Program-made: the position numbers and the translations under genes
Notes under the pieces: model-generated
Told to the model about the DNA's origin: nothing
Database searches by the model: none
What the model saw: only the letters and a program-made list of their open reading frames with translations
Source of the DNA: Acidiferrobacterales bacterium
GTDB taxonomy: Bacteria > Pseudomonadota > Gammaproteobacteria > Acidiferrobacterales > SZUA-150
Assembly (NCBI GenBank): GCA_947258385.1
Contig: CAMYII010000094.1
Span: forward strand, 1 to 64,000
Direction: 5' to 3'
Length of the DNA stretch: 64,000 bases
Part shown: piece by piece, positions 7,143-16,413 of the stretch
Numbering within the stretch: position 1 is the stretch's first letter
Layout: each line of letters begins with the position of its first letter

Positions 7143-7985
7143 TCAGCGGGCGGCCTGGCGTGTGATCTCAAATCCCCAGGAGTGCTGCAGCACGTCGCTC
7201 AGACCGGTGTAGTCCTCGCGATCCGCCTTGACCAGGTCCTTACCGCGATTGAACCTCGCGAGAAACTTCGCAATCTTTGTCTTGGCCTCAGGGGCCAGCA
7301 AGGCGACGGTCATCCCGGCCTTGTCCTCGGCCGAGAAGCGGGGACCGGCGGTAAAGGTCTGGTTGGCCACGGGCGCGGTTCGGTGTATCACCTTGGCGCC
7401 GACGCTGCTCTTGTGCATCTTGGCGAATGCCTTGTCCCGCATGACGGCGCCCATGCATTTGCCCGCCAACACGCCGCCATGGGCCTCTTTAAGCGTCTTG
7501 ACCTCCACCAGATACGGCTGCCTGCTGGGATTGGGGAAAAGGCTCAACAGGGTCAGAGTGGCGAAATTGGGCGGCCCGAAACCGCAGACCGTACGCCCGC
7601 TGAGATCCGCCAGGGTGTTGACCTGGGCATAATCCTTCCTGACCGCGATCACGAACGCCAACCTGGAGCTCAGGGTCGCCAGCGGTTCATGGCCCAGCTG
7701 CGCGATGCGCCAGGACACAAAGGCCGGACCGTCGTAGACCAGATCGTAGGCGCCTTTCTGCATCTCGGTCTGGTAGAGCAGCCAGTTGTCCGGGTGCTGG
7801 TAGACAATGTGCTTTCCCGTGGCCGCAGAGAGATACTCCGCGACGGGACCATACACCTCGACTCCTTTCTCCACCGACTCGCGCGGCGGGCCTGCGAAGA
7901 TGTAGGTTTCAGTTGCAAGTGCGGACGTCGCCGATACCAAGGCAAGAATAGCAAGCGAGGTTCGCACAAACGGTCTCATGGGCAT
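7143..7985 (-). CDS. PhnD-like periplasmic solute-binding protein, orphan
   Basis: 280 residues from the ATG at 7985, which has AGGAGG seven bases upstream; longer ATG starts lack this. A signal peptide (ending near SALATE) leads into a two-lobed binding protein of the phosphate/phosphite/phosphonate (PhnD) type, with YGPVAEYLSAATGK, YDLVYDGPAFVSWR, TLADLSGRTVCGFGPP and a late CMGAVMRD block. No permease or ATPase gene is adjacent. It is inserted, on the opposite strand, between the two agmatine pathway genes, and a perfect FNR-type box lies about 80 bases upstream. Many such orphans serve as sensors rather than transport components, so the ligand cannot be named. Confidence 0.75.
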   Translation of the reverse strand: MPMRPFVRTSLAILALVSATSALATETYIFAGPPRESVEKGVEVYGPVAEYLSAATGKHIVYQHPDNWLLYQTEMQKGAYDLVYDGPAFVSWRIAQLGHEPLATLSSRLAFVIAVRKDYAQVNTLADLSGRTVCGFGPPNFATLTLLSLFPNPSRQPYLVEVKTLKEAHGGVLAGKCMGAVMRDKAFAKMHKSSVGAKVIHRTAPVANQTFTAGPRFSAEDKAGMTVALLAPEAKTKIAKFLARFNRGKDLVKADREDYTGLSDVLQHSWGFEITRQAAR

Positions 7986-8058
7986 GGCGTTGCCTCCTGT
8001 TGTCCTGGCAAACCCTACTTTAAAGTTTAGGCGAGGTACAGCTGGCCGTCGATTAAAC

Positions 8059-8072
8059 TTGATATATATCAA
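8059..8072. promoter_or_regulatory. FNR/ANR-type operator
   Basis: TTGATATATATCAA is an exact match to the FNR consensus TTGAT-N4-ATCAA. Its centre is about 80 bases upstream of the PhnD-like start at 7985 and about 150 bases upstream of aguB at 8218. The distance favours the PhnD-like gene as the target. It implies control by oxygen limitation or nitric oxide through an FNR/Dnr family regulator. Confidence 0.7.
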
Positions 8073-8217
8073 TCACTTCCAGGCGAACTCTGCCTGACTC
8101 GCGTTGCCGGGAACGGCCGGACACCAACACGACGTGGCGGCGCAGGCGTCGTGCGTGGCCGGTGGAACACCGTAGCTCGCCTAAGCGGCATCTTCCACAC
8201 GTGATACCATTGGCCCC

Positions 8218-9105
8218 ATGGACAAACGCCTGACAGTGGGGCTGGTGCAGCAGGCCTGCTCCGATGAGCGCGAGCAGAACCTTGAGCTGAGCATTACGGG
8301 CGTCCGCGAGGCGGCGGCCCAAGGCGCGCACCTGGTGCTTTTGCAGGAACTGCACACCGGTCCTTATTTCTGCCAGAGCGAGCAGGCCCGTTTCTTCGAT
8401 CTGGCCGAGCCGGTGCCGGGGCCAACCACGGCGGCACTCGCCGAGCTCGCCAAGGCGCTGAGCGTGGTGATCGTCGGTTCGGTCTTCGAGCGGCGTGCCC
8501 CCGGCCTCTATCACAATACCGCCGTGGTGCTGGAGCGCGACGGCAGCCTCGCCGGCCGCTACCGCAAAATGCATATCCCGGACGATCCCGGCTATTACGA
8601 GAAATATTATTTCACCCCGGGCGATCAGGGCTTCCAGCCGATCGCGACCTCGGTCGGCGTGCTTGGCGTGCTGGTGTGCTGGGACCAGTGGTACCCGGAA
8701 GCGGCGCGCCTGATGGCCCTGCACGGCGCCGAGATCCTGCTCTACCCCACCGCCATCGGCTGGGAACCCGGCGATGAGGAGGCGGAAAAGTCACGGCAGT
8801 GCGACAGCTGGATCACCATCCAACGGGCGCACGCCATCGCCAACGGTCTGCCGGTGGCGGTGTGTAACCGCACCGGGCACGAGACGGACCCCAGCGGGCT
8901 GACGAAAGGCATCGAGTTCTGGGGAAGCAGTTTCATCGCCGGGCCGCAAGGCGAGATCGTGGCCCGCGCCCCGGAGGATAGCAAGGCGGTAATCGTCGCG
9001 GAGATCGACCCGCGTAGCACCGAAACCGTGCGGCGCAGCTGGCCGTTTCTCCGCGACCGGCGTATCGACGCCTACGATGACCTGCTGCGGCGTTTTGGGA
9101 AATAG
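8218..9105 (+). CDS. aguB: N-carbamoylputrescine amidase
   Basis: 295 residues of the carbon-nitrogen hydrolase (nitrilase) superfamily. The catalytic triad is visible: E44 in LLQELHTGP, K117 in RKMHIPDDPGYYEKYYF, and C154 in VLVCWDQWYPEAAR. The CWDQWYPEAAR and NRTGHE blocks are typical of N-carbamoylputrescine amidase, which releases putrescine, CO2 and ammonia. With aguA it completes the agmatine-to-putrescine route used when arginine decarboxylase is the entry point. No strong ribosome binding site is visible ahead of the ATG. Confidence 0.93.
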   Translation: MDKRLTVGLVQQACSDEREQNLELSITGVREAAAQGAHLVLLQELHTGPYFCQSEQARFFDLAEPVPGPTTAALAELAKALSVVIVGSVFERRAPGLYHNTAVVLERDGSLAGRYRKMHIPDDPGYYEKYYFTPGDQGFQPIATSVGVLGVLVCWDQWYPEAARLMALHGAEILLYPTAIGWEPGDEEAEKSRQCDSWITIQRAHAIANGLPVAVCNRTGHETDPSGLTKGIEFWGSSFIAGPQGEIVARAPEDSKAVIVAEIDPRSTETVRRSWPFLRDRRIDAYDDLLRRFGK

Positions 9106-9143
9106 TCACTCGTCCCTGGTTCTGGTTAAGCGCTTTGGACCGA

Positions 9144-10994
9144 TCAACTGCTAGGGGGCTGATTGGTATTGCTGGTGCAACATGGTTGTGGGGCGCTACC
9201 AGCTCCCGTTAAGCCGCGTCCGCAAAAGCAGCAGTCCCTGCCGGCGCGTTTGGCCAGATACAGCGCCTGATCGGCACAGGCAACCATGGACTCAGCGTGC
9301 TCGGCACAATGGGGGAAGCAGGCAACCCCGACGCTCGCGGTCATATTAATCTCGCTACCGTCAGGTAATTGGAACGGTGCCTCGGCGATCGCATGACGGA
9401 GCCGATCCGCGGTCCGCAGTGCCACCGCGGTCTCGGTCTGCGGCAAGATCAGCGCGAACTCCTCGCCGCCATAGCGTGCCGCGAGATCGATCGCTCGTAA
9501 TTGTCGCGAAAGCCTGGCACCCACTTCTTTGAGCACCACATCTCCGGCGGGATGGCCGTAGGTATCATTGGTCTGTTTGAAATAATCGATATCCAGAATC
9601 ACTAATGCGAACGACCTGCTGAAGTGCTTGGCTCGCTGGATCTCCAAGTCCAGCCTCTCCTCGAACAAACGCCGGTTGGACAGACCGGTCAGGGAGTCGG
9701 TTTCCGCCAGATCAACTGTCGCGGCGTGCAGGCGGGCGTTGTCGATGGCCCCCGCTGCCAGGTGCGTGAAGGTGCTGAGCAGGCCGATTTCCTCGGGCAG
9801 TAAGGTGTCACGGCTATCACAGTAGAAACAGAGGACCCCTAGGCGGTGACCGCGGCTCGTGAGCGGGAAGCAACCATACACTTGGATACCTTCAAGTTCC
9901 GCGAGTCGGCCCAACCCGCGCTCCATCTTTGGGTGCTGCGTACTTAAGGCGTAGCCTCCGGTAGTAAAGGCCTGCTCTATCAAGCCACCAGGATCGCCAA
10001 ATCCGCCTTCTAAACAAGTGTCGGACAGGCCACGAGCGACCCAGCCACCAAAAGCAGACGATTTCTCGTCGTATAACGTGATGGCGACGGCCTTCGTGGC
10101 AGTCAAGGCGATCCCATGACGGAGAATTCGATCCAGCAGGTCATCCACGCCCAACGTGGCTGTGATATCCACTGCAATCTGATTAAGGGTGCTTAGCCGC
10201 TTGGTTTTATCGGCCACCGCCTTCGCCATGTGATTATAGCTATCGGCCAACACACCCAGCTCATCTTCGGCAAACACGTGCACACGACGATCGTAAGCCC
10301 CTGCGGCAATCGCGCGGGTGGCATCGACCAGATTTTGCAGTGGAGCGACGATGTTGCGCCGCGCCACAAGCACGGCGATCAAACACATCAGTAGGATAGA
10401 ACTGAGCAGAATCACATGATACAGACTGAGGCGACGAGTATCGTCCCGGACGTCCTGCTCGAGCAGACCGACGATACGGTTGAGGCGGGCAAGCTGCGCA
10501 TCAGCCAACTGCGAATAGCGAGTAACGGCGGTGCGAACTTGCGCGCGGCGTGTCGGATCAATACCGACAAGCACCGGCTTTAACTCGTTTTCCCACACGG
10601 AACGCGCGTCTGCAGTCATGACGAGGAGATCCCGGTTAGCCCCGACACGCTGGGCCCGCTCCCTCAGCCTGCGCAAAACCTCTTCATAGCGGTCGATCTC
10701 TTCCACAAGCCGGTGCCGATAGCGCACGGGGTCTGCATTGGGCTGCAGCACCTGGGCGGTCATGTGCTCCAACAGCAGCGTGCGCATACGCTGCCTGCCT
10801 GCGTCGTTGATCAAGCCACTATCGTGGCTCACCCGCGAAAGGTGGATCACAGCTACGGTGAGCTGCACGGTTTGCAAGATAAGAAACACTGACAATAAGA
10901 GCGTGAATTTGCCAGTAACAGTTCGTGGTAACCAGGCCATTCTTCTTCCTAGAATCGACGCGCCCACGGGATCCTTGACCAACTCTCGGGGCAT
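9144..10994 (-). CDS. Membrane diguanylate cyclase (PilJ/NarX-like sensor, HAMP, GAF, GGDEF)
   Basis: 616 residues. A transmembrane helix at about 28-50 leads into a periplasmic helical domain containing NDAGRQRMRT (residues 63-72), the motif shared by PilJ and NarX-type sensor domains. A second transmembrane helix lies at about 190-212, followed by a HAMP segment, a GAF domain (about 270-430) and a GGDEF domain. The active-site motif is GGEEF at 509-513, with an RxxD inhibitory site (RAID) five residues before it. The protein should therefore make cyclic di-GMP and be feedback-inhibited. The ligand is unknown; the NarX-like motif suggests, but does not show, nitrate or nitrite sensing. Confidence 0.88.
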   Translation of the reverse strand: MPRELVKDPVGASILGRRMAWLPRTVTGKFTLLLSVFLILQTVQLTVAVIHLSRVSHDSGLINDAGRQRMRTLLLEHMTAQVLQPNADPVRYRHRLVEEIDRYEEVLRRLRERAQRVGANRDLLVMTADARSVWENELKPVLVGIDPTRRAQVRTAVTRYSQLADAQLARLNRIVGLLEQDVRDDTRRLSLYHVILLSSILLMCLIAVLVARRNIVAPLQNLVDATRAIAAGAYDRRVHVFAEDELGVLADSYNHMAKAVADKTKRLSTLNQIAVDITATLGVDDLLDRILRHGIALTATKAVAITLYDEKSSAFGGWVARGLSDTCLEGGFGDPGGLIEQAFTTGGYALSTQHPKMERGLGRLAELEGIQVYGCFPLTSRGHRLGVLCFYCDSRDTLLPEEIGLLSTFTHLAAGAIDNARLHAATVDLAETDSLTGLSNRRLFEERLDLEIQRAKHFSRSFALVILDIDYFKQTNDTYGHPAGDVVLKEVGARLSRQLRAIDLAARYGGEEFALILPQTETAVALRTADRLRHAIAEAPFQLPDGSEINMTASVGVACFPHCAEHAESMVACADQALYLAKRAGRDCCFCGRGLTGAGSAPQPCCTSNTNQPPSS

Positions 10995-11111
10995 TGGTTA
11001 AGCGGTACATTTCTCGCGTCTCGAGAAAAACCCGTGCCTTTCTTCGCCCAGCTGATAAAATACGCGCGCCCAACCACCTGGCAGTAGCATTATCAAGTAA
11101 AGGAATAGCAA

Positions 11112-12233
11112 ATGATTGTGATTTTGCAATCCGAGATCGATCAGACCAGCCCTGAGTACCAGCAACTCATCGAGTACTTCTCCAACAAACCGAATATCAC
11201 GACCCGTGTGCATCAGGAAATCGGTGCTACCCAGAAGCTGACCGAGGTCTATTTGGTCGGTGACACGGCCTCGCTCGACAAAAACGAAATCGAGAGCCTC
11301 CCGGGCGTTGAGCGCGTGGTCCGGGTCTCGGAGGAATACCGCATCATCGGCCGGCACCGGGACGAGAGCCGACCCACCGGTTTTGAGTACAACGGGGTCT
11401 ACTTTTCGCAGGACACGCTGCAGATCTTCGCCGGACTGTGCGCGGTCGACAACCGCGAGCACGTCGAGCTGATGATGAAGGCCCTGCAAGACCATGGGCA
11501 GGTCTGTACACGCATGGGCGCCTATAAACCGCGTACCAGTCCGTATTCCTTCCAGGGTCACGGCAAGGCGTGCCTGCCGTGGGTGTTCGAGCTGGCCGGC
11601 AAGTACGGCATCAAGGTGATCGCCATGGAGGTCACTCACGATTCCCATGTAGACGAGGTCCGCGAGGCCCTGGAGCAAACCGGCCAACCAACCGGGGTGA
11701 TGCTGCAGATCGGCACGCGCAATACCCAGAACTTCGAGTTGCTGAAGATCGTGGGCCGTCAGCTGGAATTCCCGGTGCTGTTCAAACGCGGCTTCGGCAT
11801 CGACCTGGAGGAGTCGCTGAACGCCGCCGAGTATCTGGCGAGCGAGGGAAACCGCAAGATCATTTTCGCCCTGCGCGGCATGAAGTCGAATCTCGGCGAT
11901 CCCCACCGCAACTTCGTGGATTTCGCCCAGGTGCCGGTGGTCAAACGCCTGACCCGCATGCCCGTGTGTATCGATCCCTCGCATTCGGTCGGCAGCCGGG
12001 ACCAGGCGCCCGACGGCATGCTGGATATCATGCACGTGACCGCCCAGGGCATCATCGCCGGCGCCAATATGGTACTGGTCGACTTCCACCCGGCGCCGGA
12101 TAAGGCACTCGTGGACGGACCGCAGGCCCTGACCCTGGACGAGCTGCCTTATTTTCTTGAAGACGTGGCCATCGCCCGCGAGGCCTACGAAAAGCGGCGG
12201 GGGCTCTGCCGGCGTTTTACCGGCGGGCAGTGA
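11112..12233 (+). CDS. 3-deoxy-7-phosphoheptulonate synthase (DAHP synthase)
   Basis: 373 residues, starting 6 bases after AAAGGA. It condenses phosphoenolpyruvate and erythrose 4-phosphate at the entry to the shikimate pathway. The first 80 or so residues form a ferredoxin-like regulatory domain (MIVILQSEID..., typical of type I-beta enzymes). The barrel follows, with RMGAYKPRTSPYSFQGHG, KRGFGIDLEESLNAAEY and the late DPSHSVG block that carries metal-binding residues. It stands alone between a diguanylate cyclase and citrate synthase, convergent with the latter. Confidence 0.93.
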   Translation: MIVILQSEIDQTSPEYQQLIEYFSNKPNITTRVHQEIGATQKLTEVYLVGDTASLDKNEIESLPGVERVVRVSEEYRIIGRHRDESRPTGFEYNGVYFSQDTLQIFAGLCAVDNREHVELMMKALQDHGQVCTRMGAYKPRTSPYSFQGHGKACLPWVFELAGKYGIKVIAMEVTHDSHVDEVREALEQTGQPTGVMLQIGTRNTQNFELLKIVGRQLEFPVLFKRGFGIDLEESLNAAEYLASEGNRKIIFALRGMKSNLGDPHRNFVDFAQVPVVKRLTRMPVCIDPSHSVGSRDQAPDGMLDIMHVTAQGIIAGANMVLVDFHPAPDKALVDGPQALTLDELPYFLEDVAIAREAYEKRRGLCRRFTGGQ

Positions 12234-12275
12234 CAGACGCCGGTCGCCCCAGCGCCGAAACGCAGGCAGCGCGGC

Positions 12276-13562
12276 CTATTTGCCGGAGGGATAATGGCGC
12301 AGCGGTGACCCGACATAGAGCTGCCGCGGCCGGTCGATCCCGTGATTGGGATCGTTGTGCAGCTCGAGCCAGTGGCTTACCCAGCCCGAGGTCCGCGCCA
12401 GCGCGAACACCGCGGTGAACATATTGGTCGGCAGCCCCATGGCTTTCAGCAGGATGCCCGAATAATAATCGACGTTCGGATACAGCTTGCGTTCCACGAA
12501 GTACTCGTCCTCCAGGGCGATCTCTTCAAGCCGCACCGCGATCTCCAGGAGTGGATCGTCGATGCCCAGATGATCCAAAACATTTTTTGCAGTTCGCTGG
12601 ATGACCTTGGCGCGCGGATCGAAATTCTTGTAGACACGATGGCCAAAGCCCATCAGCCGGAAGGGATGGTGCTTGTCCTTGGCGCGGGCAATGGCCTTGG
12701 GGATGTTCTCCGGCGTACCGATTTCCTCGAGCATCGCCAGCACCGCCTCGTTGGCCCCGCCATGGGCGGGCCCCCAGAGGCTGGCGATACCCGCGGAGAT
12801 ACAGGCAAAGGGATTGGCGCCCGAGGAGGCTGCCAGGCGCACGGTGGAGGTCGACGCGTTCTGCTCGTGGTCGGCATGCAGGATAAGGATCTTCTCCATA
12901 GCCTGCGCCAATATCGGATCGACCTCGTAGTCCTCGTTGGGCACGCCAAACATCATCTGAAGAAAGTTGGCGGAATAATCAAGCCCTCTTTTTGGATAGC
13001 GGTGGCGGCGGCCGATGCTGTAGGTATAACTGGCGCCAGCGATGGACGGCATTTTCGCCACCAGCCGGGTGGCGGCCGCGACGCGCTGCGCCGGGTCCTG
13101 GATGTCCATATGGTCGTGATAAAAAGCCGACAAGGCGCCGACCACACCGACCATGATCGCCATGGGATGGGCATCGCGCCTGAATCCCTGATAAAAACTC
13201 AATACCTGCTCGTGCAACAGGCTATGGTAATAAATCGCCTCCTCGAACTCGTGCAACTCGGTCTCGCTGGGCAACTCACCGAACATCAATAGATACGCGA
13301 CCTCGGTATACCCTGCGCTTTCCGCCAGCTCTTCGATCGGATAGCCGCGATACAGCAGAATGCCGGCCGCACCATCCACGAACGTGATCGCGCTGTTGCA
13401 TGAGGCGGTAGAACGGAAACCCGGATCGAATGCCAGGAGCTCGTGGGTAGTGTACAACTGCTGAATATCGACAGCGCTGGGCCCCAGGGTCCCCTCACGA
13501 ATCGGCAGACTGCCTTCTTGCCCTTCCTTGGAAATTACTACGTCGACGTATTTGTCAGCCAT
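12276..13562 (-). CDS. gltA: Citrate synthase, type II
   Basis: 428 residues. The start at 13562 ([17 protein letters not shown]) has GGAG eight bases upstream and matches the family; the ATG at 13598 does not. It condenses oxaloacetate and acetyl-CoA to citrate. Family blocks include [20 protein letters not shown], the active-site region [12 protein letters not shown], and [16 protein letters not shown]. The length fits hexameric, NADH-sensitive type II enzymes of Gram-negative bacteria. It converges on the DAHP synthase gene and is not part of a TCA operon here. Confidence 0.96.
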   Translation of the reverse strand: MADKYVDVVISKEGQEGSLPIREGTLGPSAVDIQQLYTTHELLAFDPGFRSTASCNSAITFVDGAAGILLYRGYPIEELAESAGYTEVAYLLMFGELPSETELHEFEEAIYYHSLLHEQVLSFYQGFRRDAHPMAIMVGVVGALSAFYHDHMDIQDPAQRVAAATRLVAKMPSIAGASYTYSIGRRHRYPKRGLDYSANFLQMMFGVPNEDYEVDPILAQAMEKILILHADHEQNASTSTVRLAASSGANPFACISAGIASLWGPAHGGANEAVLAMLEEIGTPENIPKAIARAKDKHHPFRLMGFGHRVYKNFDPRAKVIQRTAKNVLDHLGIDDPLLEIAVRLEEIALEDEYFVERKLYPNVDYYSGILLKAMGLPTNMFTAVFALARTSGWVSHWLELHNDPNHGIDRPRQLYVGSPLRHYPSGK

Positions 13563-13869
13563 TGTCACTACTCCGGTGAAGAGGTTCTCACGGCTCAACC
13601 TGCCCCGCGTCCATGCCGGGCGCGAACGGGCTCATCGAGTTGAGCCACAAATCATAGCCCGCCCCCAGGCCGGGCGCAGCCCCTTTTGAGTGAATGGATA
13701 GCCATGCAACCCCATAGTTTGTCGCATTACCACGGTAAAATACAAATGCACCCAACTCGCATCGTATTCGCGGATCACCGCAAACGCTCATCAGGGCGGC
13801 TGTCCGCCCGGCCAGGGCATGTGTAAGTGCGCAAAGCGCAAGGGAATACCGGATGCTCACCTTAGACCC
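13563..13869. other. 307-bp gap between gltA and the PBP4 gene
   Basis: Presumably the gltA leader and promoter region on the minus strand. An inverted repeat GGCTCAAC (13592-13599) and GTTGAGCC (13639-13646) could form a stem in the gltA leader. A 90-codon minus-strand reading frame here (13588-13860) has no recognisable similarity and overlaps the gltA start, so it is not called a gene. No RNA gene is recognised. Confidence 0.5.
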
Positions 13870-15336
13870 TTAATCGCGCCGATAGATCCACTCCAGCAAG
13901 GCGTCTTGCGCGGCTTTGCCGGCGCGGCCGGTGGCGCGCGGATGGTTATGCAGGCTCACGACCGCCACACGGCGGCCTCGGGCATCGAGCAGATAACCGG
14001 CCATGCCCCTGACATCATCGATCAATCCGGTTTTGATGTGCATGCGCCCGTTCAACTCGCTTTCTTCAAAACGCGTGCGCAAAGTGCCATCGTGCGCGGC
14101 GATCGGCAGCGATGAGATAAACTCCGGCATATAACGGCTGTGATAGGCGGCTAACAACAATTCGCCAAGATGGCGGCTGGAGATCCGCGCCTCGCGCGAC
14201 AATCCGGCACCGTTGTCCAGGACGAGCTCAGGGAAATCCAGGTCATTCTCAGCGAGCCAGTCCAGCATCACCTGAACTCCCTTGGTGGTCGTGCCCGGCG
14301 GCCCCAGCTTCTCGGCCCCGAGCGTTAGCAGTAACTGCCTGGTCATTACGTTGTTACTGTACTTGTTAATGGCACGGATGATGTCTGACAGCGGCAAGGA
14401 GTCGACGCCATGATAAAACTTCGCATCAGCAGGAAGGGGCTGCTCACGCAGCCGGCCGTCGAAGTGCCCCCCCTGTTCCGCCCATAGCGTTTTGAATACC
14501 CCATGAACGTATTGCGAGGCGTCCGCAACCACACGGTACATGGTTTTTTCTCCACAGGCGGAGGGATAGCGGCCGCTGAAACGGATCTTGTGCTGTTCAG
14601 CTTGCTCAATGACCTGCATGTTCAGCCGCCTCGCCCACGGACGGCAACGGCCCCCCATTAATTTGACCTCGTTTTCGATTTCAATGCCTGGATTGGGGTC
14701 CGCGACGATGAACAGGCGTCGGCTGGCCGCATCGGGACGAAAGCGAAAATTCACAGACTGGAAATTGAGCAGTAAGGCCGCGGGCGTGGCATTGTAGGAT
14801 CGAAACGGGCGTCCATCGAACTCCGCCGGATCCTCGGGTTCAGGCTGGAAATAGCTGGTATCGAGCACGAGATCGCCGGTAATATCTTGCAGTCCGCTTA
14901 TCCGGATACCACGCACCAGGCGCCAGAAATACTCGGTTACGAGGTAAGGGTCGCCGTAGCCTTTTAGGTGCAGGTTACCGTTCAGAACGCCGCGCTTCAC
15001 TGGTGCGCCGACATAGACCTCGGTTCTCCACCGGTAGGCCGGCCCCAATGTCTCCAACGCGACGAAAGTGGTCAACAGCTTGATGGTAGAGGCGGGATTT
15101 CGCGGCGTGTCAGCATTAAACGCAAGCACCGGCGCATCGGCGTCCACCCGCTGCACGAAGATACTCACACTCTCGGACGGGATGCGGTAGCGTTTGAGTA
15201 CCTGCCGGACCGATACGGGCAGGCTGTCCCCGGCAACCGCCTCGGCCGCGCCGGCATCCGGCGAGGGCGGCAGCAGCCACGCTCCCCAGAGCGAAATCAA
15301 AATCACGAATCCTCGGCTCATGTCAGACAACAACAC
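13870..15336 (-). CDS. dacB: D-alanyl-D-alanine carboxypeptidase/endopeptidase (PBP4 type)
   Basis: 488 residues with an N-terminal hydrophobic export signal. It belongs to the class C penicillin-binding proteins (peptidase family S13), which trim peptidoglycan side chains and cross-bridges in the periplasm. The three active-site motifs are present: S83-T-I-K86 (SxxK, in NPASTIKLLTT), YSNN (SxN), and K435-T-G in MHIKTGLIDDVRG. The insert between the first two motifs is the long one expected for PBP4. The start could instead be the ATG five codons downstream (MSRGFV). It is followed 21 bp upstream by a hydrolase gene on the same strand, so the two may be co-transcribed. Confidence 0.92.
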   Translation of the reverse strand: MLLSDMSRGFVILISLWGAWLLPPSPDAGAAEAVAGDSLPVSVRQVLKRYRIPSESVSIFVQRVDADAPVLAFNADTPRNPASTIKLLTTFVALETLGPAYRWRTEVYVGAPVKRGVLNGNLHLKGYGDPYLVTEYFWRLVRGIRISGLQDITGDLVLDTSYFQPEPEDPAEFDGRPFRSYNATPAALLLNFQSVNFRFRPDAASRRLFIVADPNPGIEIENEVKLMGGRCRPWARRLNMQVIEQAEQHKIRFSGRYPSACGEKTMYRVVADASQYVHGVFKTLWAEQGGHFDGRLREQPLPADAKFYHGVDSLPLSDIIRAINKYSNNVMTRQLLLTLGAEKLGPPGTTTKGVQVMLDWLAENDLDFPELVLDNGAGLSREARISSRHLGELLLAAYHSRYMPEFISSLPIAAHDGTLRTRFEESELNGRMHIKTGLIDDVRGMAGYLLDARGRRVAVVSLHNHPRATGRAGKAAQDALLEWIYRRD

Positions 15337-15357
15337 CTGTGTTATCGGAAAAAATGT

Positions 15358-16272
15358 CTATTCGCCATGCCACCAGTCCACGATCGCCCGGCCGACAACC
15401 GGGTTCACCAGATAGCCGTAGGAGCGATGGACGTTCAACCCCTTCTCGTTACGGAAATAATTGAATACACCCTCGCAGTGATCGTCAATGGCCCCGGTCA
15501 ATCCCAGCTCGATCATTTCCTTGAAGTCGTCACGCAATGTGACGTCGAGTGCGGTGAGATCGCCTTCGGCGGAGATGTTCTGCCATGTCGAAATATTACC
15601 CGGATAACGCCACGCCCCCTGAGACCTTGCGCCCTGCAGGCGTCGTTGCACATAACGCAGTCCCAGCGGGCTGCCTAGCGAGAGAAACAAGGGCACCCGG
15701 CCGTGATTCCGCTCGAGATGGCACAACTCCCATAGCGCATCATAGCTTATGATAGAGCCCATGCTATGCCCAATCAGCAGAATCCGGTCGCCCGCCTCCA
15801 TCATCTGTCTCAAGGGCCGCTTCAATAACTCCCTGACATCACAGGCAATATTCCCCTCGTTCTCGAAATAGCGGCAGGTCTCCTTGATCGTGGCCCTGAC
15901 CGCCGGATCGGGCGCCAGATTGATCAAAAACGGATAGCGGGCGATCACGGAATACAGCAACCACGCGAGCCTGGTGCGCCAGTGACGCACCTCCTTGCGG
16001 TCACTTTCCGTGGGTCCCGGCGCCTGAATCACGCGGTCGATCCAGGGTATGTCTCCGTCAATCGTCTTGTAACTGTCGTAATACAAAGAGTTCCAGCTGA
16101 TGAGTGAAAAACAGCAGGGTTGTTGCGCCATAATCCGCGCCGTGTCCGGGGCCACCTGTTCGACACCGCGCAACACGCAGCGCCACAGCTGCTCGCGATG
16201 CGCCTCGGCAGGCGGCTTGGGATTTTTGCCCGGCACGAAAATAAGTTGTTTTTTTTCTTTTTTTGACCTCAC
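15358..16272 (-). CDS. Alpha/beta-hydrolase of unknown substrate
   Basis: 304 residues with no signal peptide. The nucleophile elbow G-H-S170-M-G-S (LLIGHSMGSIISYDALWEL) and a following FLSLGSPLGL block mark a lipase/esterase-like alpha/beta-hydrolase. Candidate acid and base residues are the Asp in ISAEGDLTALD and the His in NVHRSYGYLVNP near the C-terminus. Proteins with this arrangement are generally annotated only as hypothetical or lipase-like. The gene is divergent from the GpsA-like dehydrogenase across an AT-rich 141-bp region and lies upstream of dacB. A role in glycerophospholipid turnover is suggested by the neighbour only. Confidence 0.65.
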   Translation of the reverse strand: MRSKKEKKQLIFVPGKNPKPPAEAHREQLWRCVLRGVEQVAPDTARIMAQQPCCFSLISWNSLYYDSYKTIDGDIPWIDRVIQAPGPTESDRKEVRHWRTRLAWLLYSVIARYPFLINLAPDPAVRATIKETCRYFENEGNIACDVRELLKRPLRQMMEAGDRILLIGHSMGSIISYDALWELCHLERNHGRVPLFLSLGSPLGLRYVQRRLQGARSQGAWRYPGNISTWQNISAEGDLTALDVTLRDDFKEMIELGLTGAIDDHCEGVFNYFRNEKGLNVHRSYGYLVNPVVGRAIVDWWHGE

Positions 16273-16413
16273 TGGGACTTTCTTTGTACACTCAAGCGCT
16301 TATTTTGAATTGATATTGTACAACCCGTTGGTCAATAAAAACACCAAAAGCGACTTGATCGCATTTGTGTAACAATAACATTTTGTTTTTTCACCACACG
16401 GGAACCCCACGCC

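Noticed and set aside
7182-8030. 282-codon plus-strand frame
   Set aside because: It is a shadow of the PhnD-like gene on the other strand, which has a signal peptide and strong ribosome binding site.
13588-13860. 90-codon minus-strand frame upstream of gltA
   Set aside because: It overlaps the gltA ribosome binding region and shows no family-like sequence.
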